The translations under genes were made by a program, and so were the position numbers. DNA of 64,000 nucleotides. Source: Aurantimicrobium minutum. GTDB taxonomy: Bacteria; Actinomycetota; Actinomycetes; Actinomycetales; Microbacteriaceae. Where the stretch lies: the NCBI RefSeq assembly GCF_029893825.1, contig NZ_JARXXV010000001.1, positions 1,488,001 through 1,552,000 on the forward strand, in the 5' to 3' direction. This document shows, in pieces, positions 37,717-47,322 of the stretch. How positions within the stretch are numbered: position 1 is the stretch's first letter; every line of letters begins with the position of its first letter. The notes beneath the pieces were generated by a model that saw only the letters and a program-made list of their open reading frames with translations, was not told where the DNA came from and made no database searches.

Positions 37717-38343
37717 TCAGCTGTTCCAGAGATCTGGCCAGAACACTCCCAGTTCGTTGGCCATTCGGCGCAGTGCCGGAACGGAGACCCCCACCACGGT
37801 GGAAGGGTCTCCTTCGATGCGGTCAATGAAGGCAGCACCGAGTGAATCAATCGTGAAAGCTCCGGCAACTTTGAGCGGCTCACCAGAAGAAATGTAGGAC
37901 TCCAGCTCTGCGTCACTGATATCGGAAGAGAACGTGACCTGCGCCACCGTGACCTCACCGACGGCGCCGTTGAGCGCGCCACCGCGGTGGTCAATCATCC
38001 AGTGACCTGAAAACAACTGCCCGGTTCGACCACGCTGCTTCTGCCAGCGCTCGAGCGCCACCTCGGGAGTGTGAGGTTTGCCATAGGTGATGCCATCGAG
38101 CACAAACGCGGAATCGCCACCTAAAACAAGACCATCAATCTCGGCAGAGAGCACGGCCTCTGCTTTTGCCTGGGCCAGTAATTGCACCATGTCTGCAGGT
38201 GCCAAGGTGCCGCCGGCAGCAGCCTCGGCCGCTGCCACAGCGGCGTCTTCATCCACTTCGCTGGGCACCACGACAGGTTCTATTCCACTGCTGCGCAGGG
38301 TTGCCAAACGGGCAGGTGAGGTGGATGCGAGATAGAAGCGCAC
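37717..38343 (-). CDS. maf: Maf-family nucleoside triphosphate pyrophosphatase
   Basis: House-cleaning pyrophosphatase acting on modified or canonical dTTP/UTP-type nucleotides, 208 residues. The family start FYLASTSPARLATLRSSG, the acidic GGDSAFVLDG near residue 85 and GAFTIDSLGAAFIDRIEGDPSTVVG near residue 165 are present. I choose the GTG at 38343, preceded by AAAGG at 7 bases, over the TTG at 38358. It is placed within the acyl-CoA carboxylase region as in other actinobacteria. Confidence 0.9.
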   Translation of the reverse strand: MRFYLASTSPARLATLRSSGIEPVVVPSEVDEDAAVAAAEAAAGGTLAPADMVQLLAQAKAEAVLSAEIDGLVLGGDSAFVLDGITYGKPHTPEVALERWQKQRGRTGQLFSGHWMIDHRGGALNGAVGEVTVAQVTFSSDISDAELESYISSGEPLKVAGAFTIDSLGAAFIDRIEGDPSTVVGVSVPALRRMANELGVFWPDLWNS

Positions 38344-38376
38344 GCGACTGCCTTTCAAATATGGGATGCTCGAAGG

Positions 38377-39666
38377 ATGGTCCCCAGAAGTTCTTCACCC
38401 CGACGCGGTTCCGAGTTCGTGGGCACACTCTGTGAGCTCGACATTACCAATGTCGCTCACGGTGGTGTTTTTGTTGCCCGTCATGACGGCCGTGTCATCT
38501 TCGTTGCAGACACCCTGCCGGGGGAACGTGTGCTGGCCCGCATCACCGATGCGTCCCAGAAAAGCTTCTGGCGTGCTGACACGGTAGAGGTGCTCAAGGC
38601 ATCGCCAGATCGCCAGGAACACATCTGGTCTGCTGCCAGTGTGACGAGAGATCCAGCACAGCGTGCAGGCGGTGCTGAGTTTGGCCACATCAAGCTTCCT
38701 GTGCAGCGTGAGCTGAAGGCTTTTGTTCTCGAAGATTCCCTGGCCCGCATGGCGAAGATCGAACGCCGCGTTCAGGTGGAAGCTCTCGAAGGTGATGACG
38801 AATCTCGTGGCACCGGTTGGCGCACGCGTGTTCGACTCCACGTTGATTCAGACGGCAACGTCGGTCCCTATGCTGCCCGCAGTCACAACATCATTGCTGT
38901 TGAGGATTTGCCCTTAGCTGCTGCACGCATTGCCGAATTGGCTCCACTGGGCCAACGTATTCCCGGCATTGATTTCATTGACCTGGTTGGCCCCAGTGGT
39001 GACTCTGCCAGAGCTATTGCAGGCAACATTGACACAGGCAAAAACAAGAAGCGTCCCGCTGCCGAACCCGTCACCGAAATGGTGGGTAAGCGTGCGTTCA
39101 AGGTTGATGTGCGGGGATTTTGGCAGGTGCATCGCCACGCTGCTGCCACGCTCTCAGAAGCGGTCAGCTCAGTCATTGATGAGGCACTCTTTGACCCTCG
39201 TGCTGCCAATCATGACCTTTATGGTGGCGTTGGTTTGTTTGCGGCAGCTATCGGTGATCGTTTTGGTTCAACTACCCGGATGACCTCGGTGGAATCCGAT
39301 GAGATGGCCACCGAGTATGCGCTCGATAACTTGGCTGAGTGGGTGGGAGCTCGTGCCGTCACGGCACGTGTGGATCGCTACCTCGAAAGTGTCCGTCGTG
39401 ACCTGAACGCCATCGAGAAAGCCCGTTTCGAAGCAGCCACAATTGTGCTCGACCCACCACGTGCTGGGGCAGGTAAAGAGGTCGTGAACTCGCTGGCTGA
39501 GCTCTCCCCAGCGCAGCTGGTGTATGTGGCGTGTGACCCGGTCGCACTTTCACGAGATGTGGCATTGCTCGCCGAGCAAGGTTATGAACTGCAGGAACTG
39601 CGTGCGTTCGATCTATTCCCCAACACACACCACGTGGAAGCAGTCGCCCGCTTCGTCAGAAGCTAG
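38377..39666 (+). CDS. TrmA/RlmD-family class I SAM-dependent RNA methyltransferase
   Basis: A 429-residue uridine-C5 methyltransferase. An N-terminal TRAM-like beta barrel (residues 15-70) is followed by the methyltransferase core: DLYGGVGLFAAAI near residue 277, the DPPRAGAGKEVV motif near residue 362, and the catalytic Cys in YVACDPVALSRD near residue 385. A typical FDLFPNTHHVEAVA end is present. No CxxxxxCxxC iron-sulfur cluster is evident, so the RNA target is uncertain. The start is weakly supported; GATGCT 6 bases upstream may be a leaderless -10. Confidence 0.88.
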   Translation: MVPRSSSPRRGSEFVGTLCELDITNVAHGGVFVARHDGRVIFVADTLPGERVLARITDASQKSFWRADTVEVLKASPDRQEHIWSAASVTRDPAQRAGGAEFGHIKLPVQRELKAFVLEDSLARMAKIERRVQVEALEGDDESRGTGWRTRVRLHVDSDGNVGPYAARSHNIIAVEDLPLAAARIAELAPLGQRIPGIDFIDLVGPSGDSARAIAGNIDTGKNKKRPAAEPVTEMVGKRAFKVDVRGFWQVHRHAAATLSEAVSSVIDEALFDPRAANHDLYGGVGLFAAAIGDRFGSTTRMTSVESDEMATEYALDNLAEWVGARAVTARVDRYLESVRRDLNAIEKARFEAATIVLDPPRAGAGKEVVNSLAELSPAQLVYVACDPVALSRDVALLAEQGYELQELRAFDLFPNTHHVEAVARFVRS

Positions 39667-39679
39667 CTACTTCTTAGGC

Positions 39680-39895
39680 CTATTTGCCAAAGTCCCATCC
39701 AAAGCGGCGAGAGCCGCCCTTGATGTCTTCACGGATGCCGCGCTGTGACTTCTGCCATGCACTCATGCCGGCGCCTTGAACCTCGTGCTCAATCGCCGAT
39801 TCTTCCTCGATTTGAGCATCGAGGACGGCGAGCACAGCAGCCTTCTCCTCCGGGGTGACCCCGTCGGTGAGGAAGCGCACCTGGTCGAGGTTCAC
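39680..39895 (-). CDS. accE: acyl-CoA carboxylase epsilon subunit
   Basis: A 71-residue protein matching the AccE family: a short [15 protein letters not shown] helix near residue 13 and a Trp-containing C-terminal segment SAWQKSQRG. It stabilises the alpha-beta carboxylase complex. Its GTG overlaps the beta-subunit stop codon (GTGA), indicating coupled translation. Confidence 0.85.
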   Translation of the reverse strand: MNLDQVRFLTDGVTPEEKAAVLAVLDAQIEEESAIEHEVQGAGMSAWQKSQRGIREDIKGGSRRFGWDFGK

Positions 39896-41490
39896 AGTGG
39901 GATGTTTCCGTGCTTCTTGGGAGGAAGTGAAGCGCGCTTTCCGCGCAGGGCACGCAGCGCCTTGATCACAGCAACACGAGTCTGTGCTGGCTCGATCACA
40001 CCGTCAAGTTCTCCACGCTCAGCAGCGAGGAAGGGGCTAGCCACGTTGTAGGTGTATTCGTTGGCGAGCTTGGTGCGCACGGCGTTGACGTCAGCACCCT
40101 CTTCTTCTGCCTTCTTGATTTCACCGCGGTAGAGAATGTTCACGGCACCTTGACCACCCATCACGGCGATCTCAGCAGTGGGCCAAGCAAGGTTGATATC
40201 AGCACCGAGCTGCTTGGAACCCATCACGATGTATGCACCACCGTAAGCCTTGCGGGTGATCACGGTCACCAGGGGAACGGTTGCTTCAGAGTAGGCATAG
40301 AGCAACTTGGCACCACGACGAATCACACCAGCCCACTCCTGGTCAGTACCAGGAAGGTATCCAGGAACATCGACCAGAGTCAGGATGGGGATAGAGAACG
40401 CATCACAGAAGCGCACGAAACGTGATGCCTTTTCACCGGCTTCAATGTTGAGCGTTCCTGCCATCTGCGAAGGCTGGTTGGCCACAATGCCGACGGTGCG
40501 ACCTTCAACGCGGGCGAAGCCCACCACGATGTTGGGTGCAAACAGCGCCTGAACTTCGAGGAAGTCTCCGTTGTCAGCAATACCTCGAATGACTTCGTGC
40601 ACGTCATAGGGCTGGTTGGTGCTGTCGGGAATGAGAGTGTTGAGTTTCTTGTCCTCATCCGTAATCTCGAGTTCAACCTCGGACTCATAGACGGGCAGCT
40701 CTGCCATGTTGTTATCGGGTAGGAAGCCGACCAGGGTGCGGGCGTAGTCAAGAGCGTCGCTCTCGTCTGCGGCGAGGTAGTGAGAAACACCGGAGACGGT
40801 GTTGTGAGTCAGTGCACCACCGAGCTCCTCAAAGCCCACCTCTTCACCGGTGACGGTCTTGATCACATCAGGACCGGTCACGAACATGTGGCTGGTCTTA
40901 TCGACCATGATGACGAAGTCGGTCAGCGCGGGGGAGTACACAGCACCACCAGCAGCAGGACCCATGATGATCGAGATCTGAGGAATCACACCAGAAGCAG
41001 CAGTGTTGCGACGGAAGATTTCACCGTACTTACCCAGGGCAACAACACCCTCTTGAATACGAGCTCCACCGGAGTCCAAGATGCCCAGGATAGGAACACC
41101 GGTCTTGATAGCCAGGTCCATCACCTTGATGATCTTTTCACCGGCTACTTCACCGAGTGATCCACCGAACACGGTGAAGTCCTGGGAGTAGACGGCGACC
41201 TGACGACCGTGGATAGTTCCGGTACCGGTGACGACTGCGTCACCATAGGGACGGTTCTTGTCCATGCCGAAAGCAGTAGTGCGGTGACGGACGTATTCGT
41301 CCAGCTCTACGAAGGAGCCTGGATCGAGAAGTTCTTCAATGCGCTCGCGGGCAGTCATCTTGCCTTTGGCGTGCTGCTTCTCAGCTGCCTTAGCGCCGTT
41401 CTCAATAACTGCCTCGGTGTAGCGAGCCTTCAGATCGGCGAGCTTTCCAGCAGTAGTGAAGGGGTCAATAGATTTTGCGTTTTCAGTCAC
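39892..41490 (-). CDS. accD: acyl-CoA carboxylase beta subunit (carboxyltransferase)
   Basis: Transfers carboxyl from biotin to acetyl- or propionyl-CoA, a 532-residue crotonase-fold carboxyltransferase. [21 protein letters not shown] near residue 75, GGARIQEGV near residue 145, a [13 protein letters not shown] oxyanion-hole segment near residue 185 and [13 protein letters not shown] near residue 430 are diagnostic. The GTG at 41490 is preferred because TAGAGT lies 7 bases upstream; the ATG at 41511 has neither a Shine-Dalgarno nor a -10 at the right place. Acetyl versus propionyl preference cannot be decided here. Confidence 0.94.
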   Translation of the reverse strand: MTENAKSIDPFTTAGKLADLKARYTEAVIENGAKAAEKQHAKGKMTARERIEELLDPGSFVELDEYVRHRTTAFGMDKNRPYGDAVVTGTGTIHGRQVAVYSQDFTVFGGSLGEVAGEKIIKVMDLAIKTGVPILGILDSGGARIQEGVVALGKYGEIFRRNTAASGVIPQISIIMGPAAGGAVYSPALTDFVIMVDKTSHMFVTGPDVIKTVTGEEVGFEELGGALTHNTVSGVSHYLAADESDALDYARTLVGFLPDNNMAELPVYESEVELEITDEDKKLNTLIPDSTNQPYDVHEVIRGIADNGDFLEVQALFAPNIVVGFARVEGRTVGIVANQPSQMAGTLNIEAGEKASRFVRFCDAFSIPILTLVDVPGYLPGTDQEWAGVIRRGAKLLYAYSEATVPLVTVITRKAYGGAYIVMGSKQLGADINLAWPTAEIAVMGGQGAVNILYRGEIKKAEEEGADVNAVRTKLANEYTYNVASPFLAAERGELDGVIEPAQTRVAVIKALRALRGKRASLPPKKHGNIPL

Positions 41491-41497
41491 GCTTTTC

Positions 41498-41503
41498 ACT
41501 CTA
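41498..41503 (-). promoter_or_regulatory. -10 box of accD, leaderless geometry
   Basis: TAGAGT on the minus strand, then 7 bases and the GTG at 41490. It decides the start codon against the upstream ATG. Confidence 0.45.
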
Positions 41504-41567
41504 CTTGCCATAGGTATCGAAAAAGGGTTAGAGCTTCCCTACAAAAAACACCTGCCAAACTGTTCTT

Positions 41568-42377
41568 ATGGAACTTTCCCTCAGCACCCCTCTCGCTTCG
41601 AAACTTGTCTGGTTGGACGAAGTTGGCTCCACCAACACCTACCTGGTGGCAGCCGTGAACGCTGAAGATGCCCAGAACTGGCCTGATTTCTCGGTGGTTG
41701 CCACCGACAATCAAGTCGCAGGTAAGGGACGTCTTGGGCGTGACTGGAGTGCACCTGCGGGAGCTTCACTGGCAGTGTCTGTATTACTTCGACCAGAAAC
41801 TCCTGCCGGGCGGCCACTGCCACCAGAGTCCCTGGGGTGGTTTGGTCTGCTCGCTGGGCTCGCGATGGCGAGGGCGTGTAACTCGGTTCTTCCCGAAGGG
41901 AAGCAGGCCACTATCAAGTGGCCCAACGATGTTCTGATCGAGGGCAAGAAAGTCTGCGGTGTGCTCAGCGAACTCGTGATCACCCCGCAAGGTCCTGCTC
42001 TGGTGGTGGGCGCGGGAGTAAACATTGCGCTCGCCGAGGCAGATCTTCCTGTTCCCACCGCGACCTCCCTCGTTCTTGAAGGTGCCCACACCACACTGGA
42101 TGCACTCCTTGCCGCCTACCTCACCGAGTTCTCCCGAATTACGAAAGTCTTTGTTTCGGCGGCAGGGAATGTGCGCAGCTCCGGTTTGCTTGACCAGGTA
42201 ACGCAACTCTGTGACACTCTGGGCAAATCAGTTCGCGTGGAACTGCCCTCGGGGGAGAACCCCGTCGGAACTGCTATCGGAATTAACGAGCAGGGCTCAC
42301 TCGTGGTGGAGATGAGTAACTGTGCCGAACCACTGGTTGTTTCTGCCGGAGATGTCACGCATCTTCGCGTGGTCTGA
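41568..42377 (+). CDS. birA: biotin-protein ligase
   Basis: Attaches biotin to the carboxylase carrier domain, 269 residues. No N-terminal repressor domain is present, so it is a class I enzyme. GKGRLGRDWSAPAGASLAVSVLL near residue 47 binds biotinyl-AMP and KWPNDVLIEGKKVCG near residue 115 is the second signature. It diverges from the carboxylase beta-subunit gene that encodes its client complex. CAAACT ends 6 bases before the ATG and could be a weak leaderless -10. Confidence 0.95.
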   Translation: MELSLSTPLASKLVWLDEVGSTNTYLVAAVNAEDAQNWPDFSVVATDNQVAGKGRLGRDWSAPAGASLAVSVLLRPETPAGRPLPPESLGWFGLLAGLAMARACNSVLPEGKQATIKWPNDVLIEGKKVCGVLSELVITPQGPALVVGAGVNIALAEADLPVPTATSLVLEGAHTTLDALLAAYLTEFSRITKVFVSAAGNVRSSGLLDQVTQLCDTLGKSVRVELPSGENPVGTAIGINEQGSLVVEMSNCAEPLVVSAGDVTHLRVV

Positions 42378-42413
42378 CCTTGCTGGCCCACCCAGACAGC
42401 AATAATTGAGCTG

Positions 42414-42953
42414 ATGTCTAACCCCACTGTTGCCTATGAGCCTGCGCCCACGGAAGCAGCAGAACCGGTAGTTGTGCGACTTCGTCGCCACGGTCGTGTT
42501 CTGTTCATGCCCACCCTGGCGTTGATCGGGGTTGCTACCGCCTGGGGGTTCTTCTCTGAAGGTTTCCCTGAGCTGTGGATGAACCTGGTGTTCTGGCTGC
42601 TCTCGGCGCTCGCCGTCATTGTGTTGTGGGTGTTCCCTCTGGTGACCTGGTTAGGTAACCGTGTCATCATCACCACGCGTCGCGTGATTATTTATCGCGG
42701 GATTCTAACTCGCACCCGCCAAGAAGTTCTCTATGGACGCATCCACGATGTGACCGTGCGCCAGAATGCCGTGCAGGCAGTATTTGGCGCGGGTGACCTG
42801 TTGCTCAACACCGGTGCAGAAGCACCCATCCGCCTCTATGACCTGCCAAAGGCAAACCTGGTGCTCTCAGCACTGTCAGAGTTGGTAGACACCCAAGCAC
42901 CTTTGGCAGCACAGCTGCGTCGAGATGACCAGCGCTGGACGAATGAGTTCTAA
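42414..42953 (+). CDS. PH-domain (bPH2) membrane protein
   Basis: A 179-residue protein with two membrane helices (about residues 32-48 and 58-78) followed by a bacterial PH-like domain; NRVIITTRRVIIYRGILTRTRQEVLYGRIHDV is the recognisable start of that domain. Orthologues sit next to birA in other actinobacteria. Function unknown. Confidence 0.85.
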   Translation: MSNPTVAYEPAPTEAAEPVVVRLRRHGRVLFMPTLALIGVATAWGFFSEGFPELWMNLVFWLLSALAVIVLWVFPLVTWLGNRVIITTRRVIIYRGILTRTRQEVLYGRIHDVTVRQNAVQAVFGAGDLLLNTGAEAPIRLYDLPKANLVLSALSELVDTQAPLAAQLRRDDQRWTNEF

Positions 42954-42962
42954 CCCCACGCA

Positions 42963-43715
42963 CTAAGAAGGGGAAGCTGTCTTCTTTCCGAAGCGACGCT
43001 GCCATCCCCACACGGTGACATTCTTCATCGCTTCCACCACGATGTTTTTACTCATCTTGGATTCGCCAGTTTCACGTTCCTTGAACACGATAGGAAGTTC
43101 CACCACGGTGTAACCGGCATCGAGTACACGCAAGGTGAGATCAATCTGGAAGCAGTAGCCGTGGGAGCTCACTTCTTCGAGATGGATTCCGCGCAGCACT
43201 TCCGCGCGAAAAGCGCGGAACCCTGCGGTGGAATCTTTCACGGAAATACCCAGAGCAATCCGGGCATAGGCGTTGGCACCGCGGCTGAGGAAGAGTCGAC
43301 GTGCTGGCCAGTTGAGCACTGAGCCACCCTTGACCCAGCGAGAACCAATAGCAAGACCGGGATAGTGAGCGCCGGGAACAGTCGGCTCAGAAACAGCACC
43401 GATCAGGGCAGCCAATCGATCTGCAGGATGGGAACCATCCGCATCCATCTCCACAATGATCTCGAAGCCATGCTCGAGTGCCCAGGCGAAGCCGGCAAGA
43501 TAGGCATCGCCAAGACCGGACTTTTCACTGCGGTGCAGCACATGAACAAAGGGGTCCACACTGGCCAGGGCGTCAGCCTTAGCGCCGGTGCCATCGGGGC
43601 TGTTGTCATCCACGATCAGAATGTTTGCCTCTGGCACGGCAGTGCGAACAGAGGCCACTGCCTCTGGCAGGGTCTGAAGTTCGTTAAAGGTGGGAATAAC
43701 GACAACAACGCTCAT
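42963..43715 (-). CDS. polyprenol monophosphomannose synthase-like glycosyltransferase (GT2)
   Basis: A 250-residue family 2 glycosyltransferase of the dolichol-phosphate-mannose synthase type. VVVIPTFNELQTLPEAV opens it, DDNSPDGTG lies near residue 38, and the DxD-type EMDADGSHP near residue 90 binds the metal and nucleotide. It would use GDP-mannose, which ManC in this window supplies, to make polyprenyl-phosphate mannose. The ATG at 43715 overlaps the gtrA stop (ATGA). Confidence 0.9.
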   Translation of the reverse strand: MSVVVVIPTFNELQTLPEAVASVRTAVPEANILIVDDNSPDGTGAKADALASVDPFVHVLHRSEKSGLGDAYLAGFAWALEHGFEIIVEMDADGSHPADRLAALIGAVSEPTVPGAHYPGLAIGSRWVKGGSVLNWPARRLFLSRGANAYARIALGISVKDSTAGFRAFRAEVLRGIHLEEVSSHGYCFQIDLTLRVLDAGYTVVELPIVFKERETGESKMSKNIVVEAMKNVTVWGWQRRFGKKTASPS

Positions 43716-44188
43716 CGCTTCACGCTCCACACCCACCAGCGATACAAAGCGAAACGAACCAGAGTGCCCAGACCTAAACCAATGATGTTGGCTGAGACAT
43801 TGTCTGCTAGTAGGGAGTCAAAGCCCAAGACGTAGTGGGTGAACCACAACGTGGCCAAGGTCACGGCCATGCCGGCAACTGAGGCAATGACAAACTCGAT
43901 GAGTTCTCTCACCACATCTGAACGCTTATCGCGGCGGAAGGTCCAATAACGGTTGCCCAGCCAGTTCACCACGATTGCCACCGAGGTGCTGATGAACTTC
44001 GCCACCAGAGGCTGCGACCACCAACCGGGGCCGGTAATGGAGAGTAGATTAAAGAGGGAAACGTCGACGACTAAGCCGACCAAACCGACCAGTCCGAACT
44101 TGACGAAGTAGCCCAACAGGCCTTTTCGCAGGCGAGTAAACAGGCTCGGAGAGGACTCGGTTGCGATTATTCGCTCCGATGTGGTCAT
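43712..44188 (-). CDS. GtrA-family membrane protein
   Basis: A 158-residue, four-helix protein. FVKFGLVGLVGLVVDVSLFNLL near residue 27 and the basic NRYWTFRRDKRSD segment are typical. The ATG at 44188 has GTAGGAGA upstream. GtrA proteins are thought to move or present polyprenyl-linked sugars; the coupled mannosyltransferase downstream fits this. Confidence 0.9.
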   Translation of the reverse strand: MTTSERIIATESSPSLFTRLRKGLLGYFVKFGLVGLVGLVVDVSLFNLLSITGPGWWSQPLVAKFISTSVAIVVNWLGNRYWTFRRDKRSDVVRELIEFVIASVAGMAVTLATLWFTHYVLGFDSLLADNVSANIIGLGLGTLVRFALYRWWVWSVKR

Positions 44189-44244
44189 GTTTCTCCTACG
44201 CAAGTGCACTCTCAAACCCGTTCAACCACGCGAAAGATGAGCCG

Positions 44245-45372
44245 TTGACAACTGTAGTTGGCGTTATAGGTGGCGGCCAATTGGCCCGGATGATGGTGCC
44301 CCCTGCAATCAATCTAGGCCTAGAAATCCGTGTACTGGCTGAGAACGAGGATTCTTCAGCTCAAATTGCTGCCACTGCGGTCGGTGACTACACCGATGTG
44401 GAGACGGTTCTTTCATTCGCCGACGGTTGCGATGTCATCACTTTCGATCACGAGCATGTTCCTGCCCACGTTCTTGCAGAGCTCATCAAGCGCGGATATT
44501 CCGTGCAGCCAGGACCCCACGCTCTCGAGTTTGCTCAAGACAAACTGCGCATGCGCGAGCGCCTCGGTGAACTCGGTATTCCTGTTCCCGGTTGGGCACA
44601 CGCCTCCACAGCAGAGCGCGTCACCGACTTCTTAGCAGAGTGGGGTGGACGTGCCGTGGCGAAGACGGCACGTGGTGGCTATGACGGCAAGGGTGTTCGC
44701 GTCATCACCAGCGCTACCGAGGTGTCGGACTGGTTAGGACTCCTCCAGCCAGGAGAGTCACTCCTGCTGGAAGAATTTGTTGAATTCCGCCGGGAACTCT
44801 CTCAGCTCATTGCTCGCCGCCCCAGTGGCGAGATGGCACTGTGGCCCGTGGTGGAGAGCATTCAGGCTGATGGCGTGTGCAGTGAAGTCATTGCTCCGGC
44901 ACCACACTCACAAGGCAAGATCGCTGACATGGCAGGCTCGATTGCCTCCCAGATTGCAGCCGAACTCCAGGTCACCGGTGTGATGGCAGTGGAACTGTTT
45001 GAAACCACTGATGACCGCATCCTGGTCAACGAGTTGGCCATGCGTCCCCACAACTCAGGACACTGGACTCAAGACGGCAGCACCACCAGCCAGTTCGAGC
45101 AGCACTTGCGTGCTGTGCTCGACCTGCCACTGGGTGCAACCGGGCTGACCTCACCGTTTACCGTGATGGTGAACATTCTGGGTGGACCCGCCTCGGGGGA
45201 CATGCTCTCACCCTTCCCACGCGCGATGGCGGATCACCCAACCGTGAAAATCCACACCTATGGCAAGCAGCCTCGGCCCGGTCGCAAGGTCGGCCACGTC
45301 AACGCTTCAGGAGATGACCTGCCAGAGGTTGCCTATCAGGCGCGTGGCGCAGCAGGTTTCTTTCAGGTCTGA
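44245..45372 (+). CDS. purK: N5-carboxyaminoimidazole ribonucleotide synthase (probable TTG start)
   Basis: ATP-grasp enzyme of purine synthesis, 375 residues. VVGVIGGGQLARMM opens the protein, and VAKTARGGYDGKGVRV near residue 150 plus NELAMRPHNSGHWTQDG near residue 258 are diagnostic. The best start is a TTG directly before the first strand; the ATG at 44161 would add 28 residues antisense to gtrA. AAAGAT ends 6 bases before the TTG, again suggesting a leaderless message. Confidence 0.92.
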   Translation: MTTVVGVIGGGQLARMMVPPAINLGLEIRVLAENEDSSAQIAATAVGDYTDVETVLSFADGCDVITFDHEHVPAHVLAELIKRGYSVQPGPHALEFAQDKLRMRERLGELGIPVPGWAHASTAERVTDFLAEWGGRAVAKTARGGYDGKGVRVITSATEVSDWLGLLQPGESLLLEEFVEFRRELSQLIARRPSGEMALWPVVESIQADGVCSEVIAPAPHSQGKIADMAGSIASQIAAELQVTGVMAVELFETTDDRILVNELAMRPHNSGHWTQDGSTTSQFEQHLRAVLDLPLGATGLTSPFTVMVNILGGPASGDMLSPFPRAMADHPTVKIHTYGKQPRPGRKVGHVNASGDDLPEVAYQARGAAGFFQV

Positions 45373-45376
45373 GCCC

Positions 45377-45382
45377 TACCCT
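45377..45382 (+). promoter_or_regulatory. -10 box of purE, leaderless geometry
   Basis: TACCCT, then 6 bases and the ATG, within the 16-base gap after purK. Confidence 0.45.
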
Positions 45383-45388
45383 TGAACA

Positions 45389-45889
45389 ATGGCTGAATCG
45401 CAACCACTCGTCGCCGTTGTTATGGGATCTGACTCTGACTGGACTGTCATGAGTTCCGCCGCCAACGTACTCAACGACTTCGGCATCCCCTTCGAGGTTG
45501 AGGTGCTCTCAGCACATCGCACGCCTGAGAAGATGATTTCTTTTGGCAAGGCAGCAGCTAGCCGTGGCCTCAAGGTGATCATCGCTGGTGCCGGTGGCGC
45601 TGCACACCTGCCAGGCATGCTCGCCAGCGTGACGGCTCTTCCGGTTATTGGTGTTCCCGTACCACTGGCAAAGCTCGACGGTATGGACTCGTTGCTCTCC
45701 ATCGTGCAGATGCCTGCCGGTGTTCCCGTTGCGGCTGTCTCTATCGGTGGCGCCACCAATGCTGCCTTGTTGGCGGTCAAGATCCTGGCCACCAGCAACC
45801 CTGAACTTCTTTCCGCAGTTGAAACATATGCCGCAGGTCTTGCTGACCTCGTCGAAGAAAAGAACAAGGCGCTCAAGTCTCAGCTATGA
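45389..45889 (+). CDS. purE: N5-carboxyaminoimidazole ribonucleotide mutase
   Basis: Acts directly after PurK. 166 residues, class I Pur[10 protein letters not shown] near residue 11, SAHRTPEKM near residue 40 and [16 protein letters not shown] near residue 65 are the substrate-binding motifs. It is followed by the LCP gene in an ATGA overlap. Confidence 0.96.
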   Translation: MAESQPLVAVVMGSDSDWTVMSSAANVLNDFGIPFEVEVLSAHRTPEKMISFGKAAASRGLKVIIAGAGGAAHLPGMLASVTALPVIGVPVPLAKLDGMDSLLSIVQMPAGVPVAAVSIGGATNAALLAVKILATSNPELLSAVETYAAGLADLVEEKNKALKSQL

Positions 45890-47268
45890 GTCAAACCAGC
45901 CCACTGAGGTATCCCGACACCAGTTCGCAGAAGGTGATGACCACCCGCGCCTGGTGGTTGGTCGTACTCAATTTCGTGCTGCCAGGTTCTGTGCAGGCGC
46001 TGGCAGGCAATAAGCGTTTGGGCAAGATTGGGCTGGGTGCAACCCTGGTCTTGGTTGGTTTCTTACTTCTCACCTTCTTGCTTGGTTTGCTGTGGCCAAC
46101 CGCTGTCTTCTTCCTCGGCACCTGGGGCCCCACCTTGTTTGTGGGGCAGATTGCACTCTTCTTCTATGCCATCTTGTGGGCAGTGCTGACACTGGACACA
46201 CTGCGCTTAATTCGCGTTGTGAAGACCGGACCCCGCGCACGCTGGTGGGTCGCCGGAGTCACAGTAGTGATGATGTTCTTCATCTCTGGCACTGCAGCGT
46301 ATGCAGCAACCCTGACTGGAAGTCTCAACAGTGCTCTTGGCAAGATCTTTGTGGCAGGGCCTAGCCAGCCACCCATTGATGGCCAATACAACTTCCTTCT
46401 GCTGGGTGGCGACGCCGGTGAGGACCGCCAAGGTCTTCGTGCCGACACCGCACAGGTAGTGAGCATCAACGCAGAAACGGGAGCGGCCACCATCATCGGT
46501 ATGCCTCGTGACCTGCAGAACATTCCGTTCAATGAAGACTCTCCTATGCACACCATTTACCCCGATGGTTACACCCAAGAAACCGGTGAATACTGCACCC
46601 GTTGGGCATGTTTGAACACGGTCTATGTTGCCGGTGAACTCGATCACCCCGACCTCTACCCAGATGCTGCCGCTAACGGTTCTTCTCCTGGTATCGAGGC
46701 CATGCGTGACGCTGCAGAGGCCATTACTGGTTTGCAGATTCAGTACTACGTGCTGATCGACATGCAGGGTCTGCAGAACCTGATTGATTCACTCGGTGGT
46801 GTGGACATCACCGTTGAGGAGCGCATCGCGATTGCCGAGCCAGAAACCCCTGAAGATCAGGTCGGTGAATGGATTGAGGTTGGCGAGCAGCACATGGACG
46901 GTTACCACGCCATGATGTTCATGCGTTCACGCTGGTCCGGCACTGGCGACTACGACCGCATGGCTCGTCAGCAGCAAGTTCAAGAAGCTCTGCTGCGTCA
47001 GATGAACCCTGCCAACGTGTTGTCGAAGTTCCAAGAGATTGCTGCTGCCGGAACCCAGGTAGTGAAGACCGATATTCCGCAGTCCATGCTCGGCTATTTT
47101 GTGGATCTGGGTCTCAAGACCAAGAAGCAGCCCATTACCCACGTTGAGCTCACCCCCTACTACGAGCCTTTCCCCGTAGACACCGAGTTCCCTGACTACC
47201 CCGGTATTCAGGCTTACGTCAACTCAATCCTGCACCCACCTGCACCGACTGAAACTCCAGCTCAGTAG
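45886..47268 (+). CDS. LytR-CpsA-Psr (LCP) family cell-envelope glycopolymer ligase
   Basis: A 460-residue membrane enzyme that attaches teichoic-acid-like or other glycopolymers to peptidoglycan. The N-terminal part has four hydrophobic segments (residues 20-150), more than the single anchor of typical LCP proteins. The extracytoplasmic LCP domain follows: [25 protein letters not shown] near residue 168, [10 protein letters not shown] with its conserved Arg, and [21 protein letters not shown] near residue 345. The coupling to purE is probably accidental to function. Confidence 0.92.
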   Translation: MSQTSPLRYPDTSSQKVMTTRAWWLVVLNFVLPGSVQALAGNKRLGKIGLGATLVLVGFLLLTFLLGLLWPTAVFFLGTWGPTLFVGQIALFFYAILWAVLTLDTLRLIRVVKTGPRARWWVAGVTVVMMFFISGTAAYAATLTGSLNSALGKIFVAGPSQPPIDGQYNFLLLGGDAGEDRQGLRADTAQVVSINAETGAATIIGMPRDLQNIPFNEDSPMHTIYPDGYTQETGEYCTRWACLNTVYVAGELDHPDLYPDAAANGSSPGIEAMRDAAEAITGLQIQYYVLIDMQGLQNLIDSLGGVDITVEERIAIAEPETPEDQVGEWIEVGEQHMDGYHAMMFMRSRWSGTGDYDRMARQQQVQEALLRQMNPANVLSKFQEIAAAGTQVVKTDIPQSMLGYFVDLGLKTKKQPITHVELTPYYEPFPVDTEFPDYPGIQAYVNSILHPPAPTETPAQ

Positions 47269-47322
47269 TCAGTCTGGAGTTTCCCTTGAGTAATTGAGCG
47301 CACTGCTGATTGCTGAGATGGT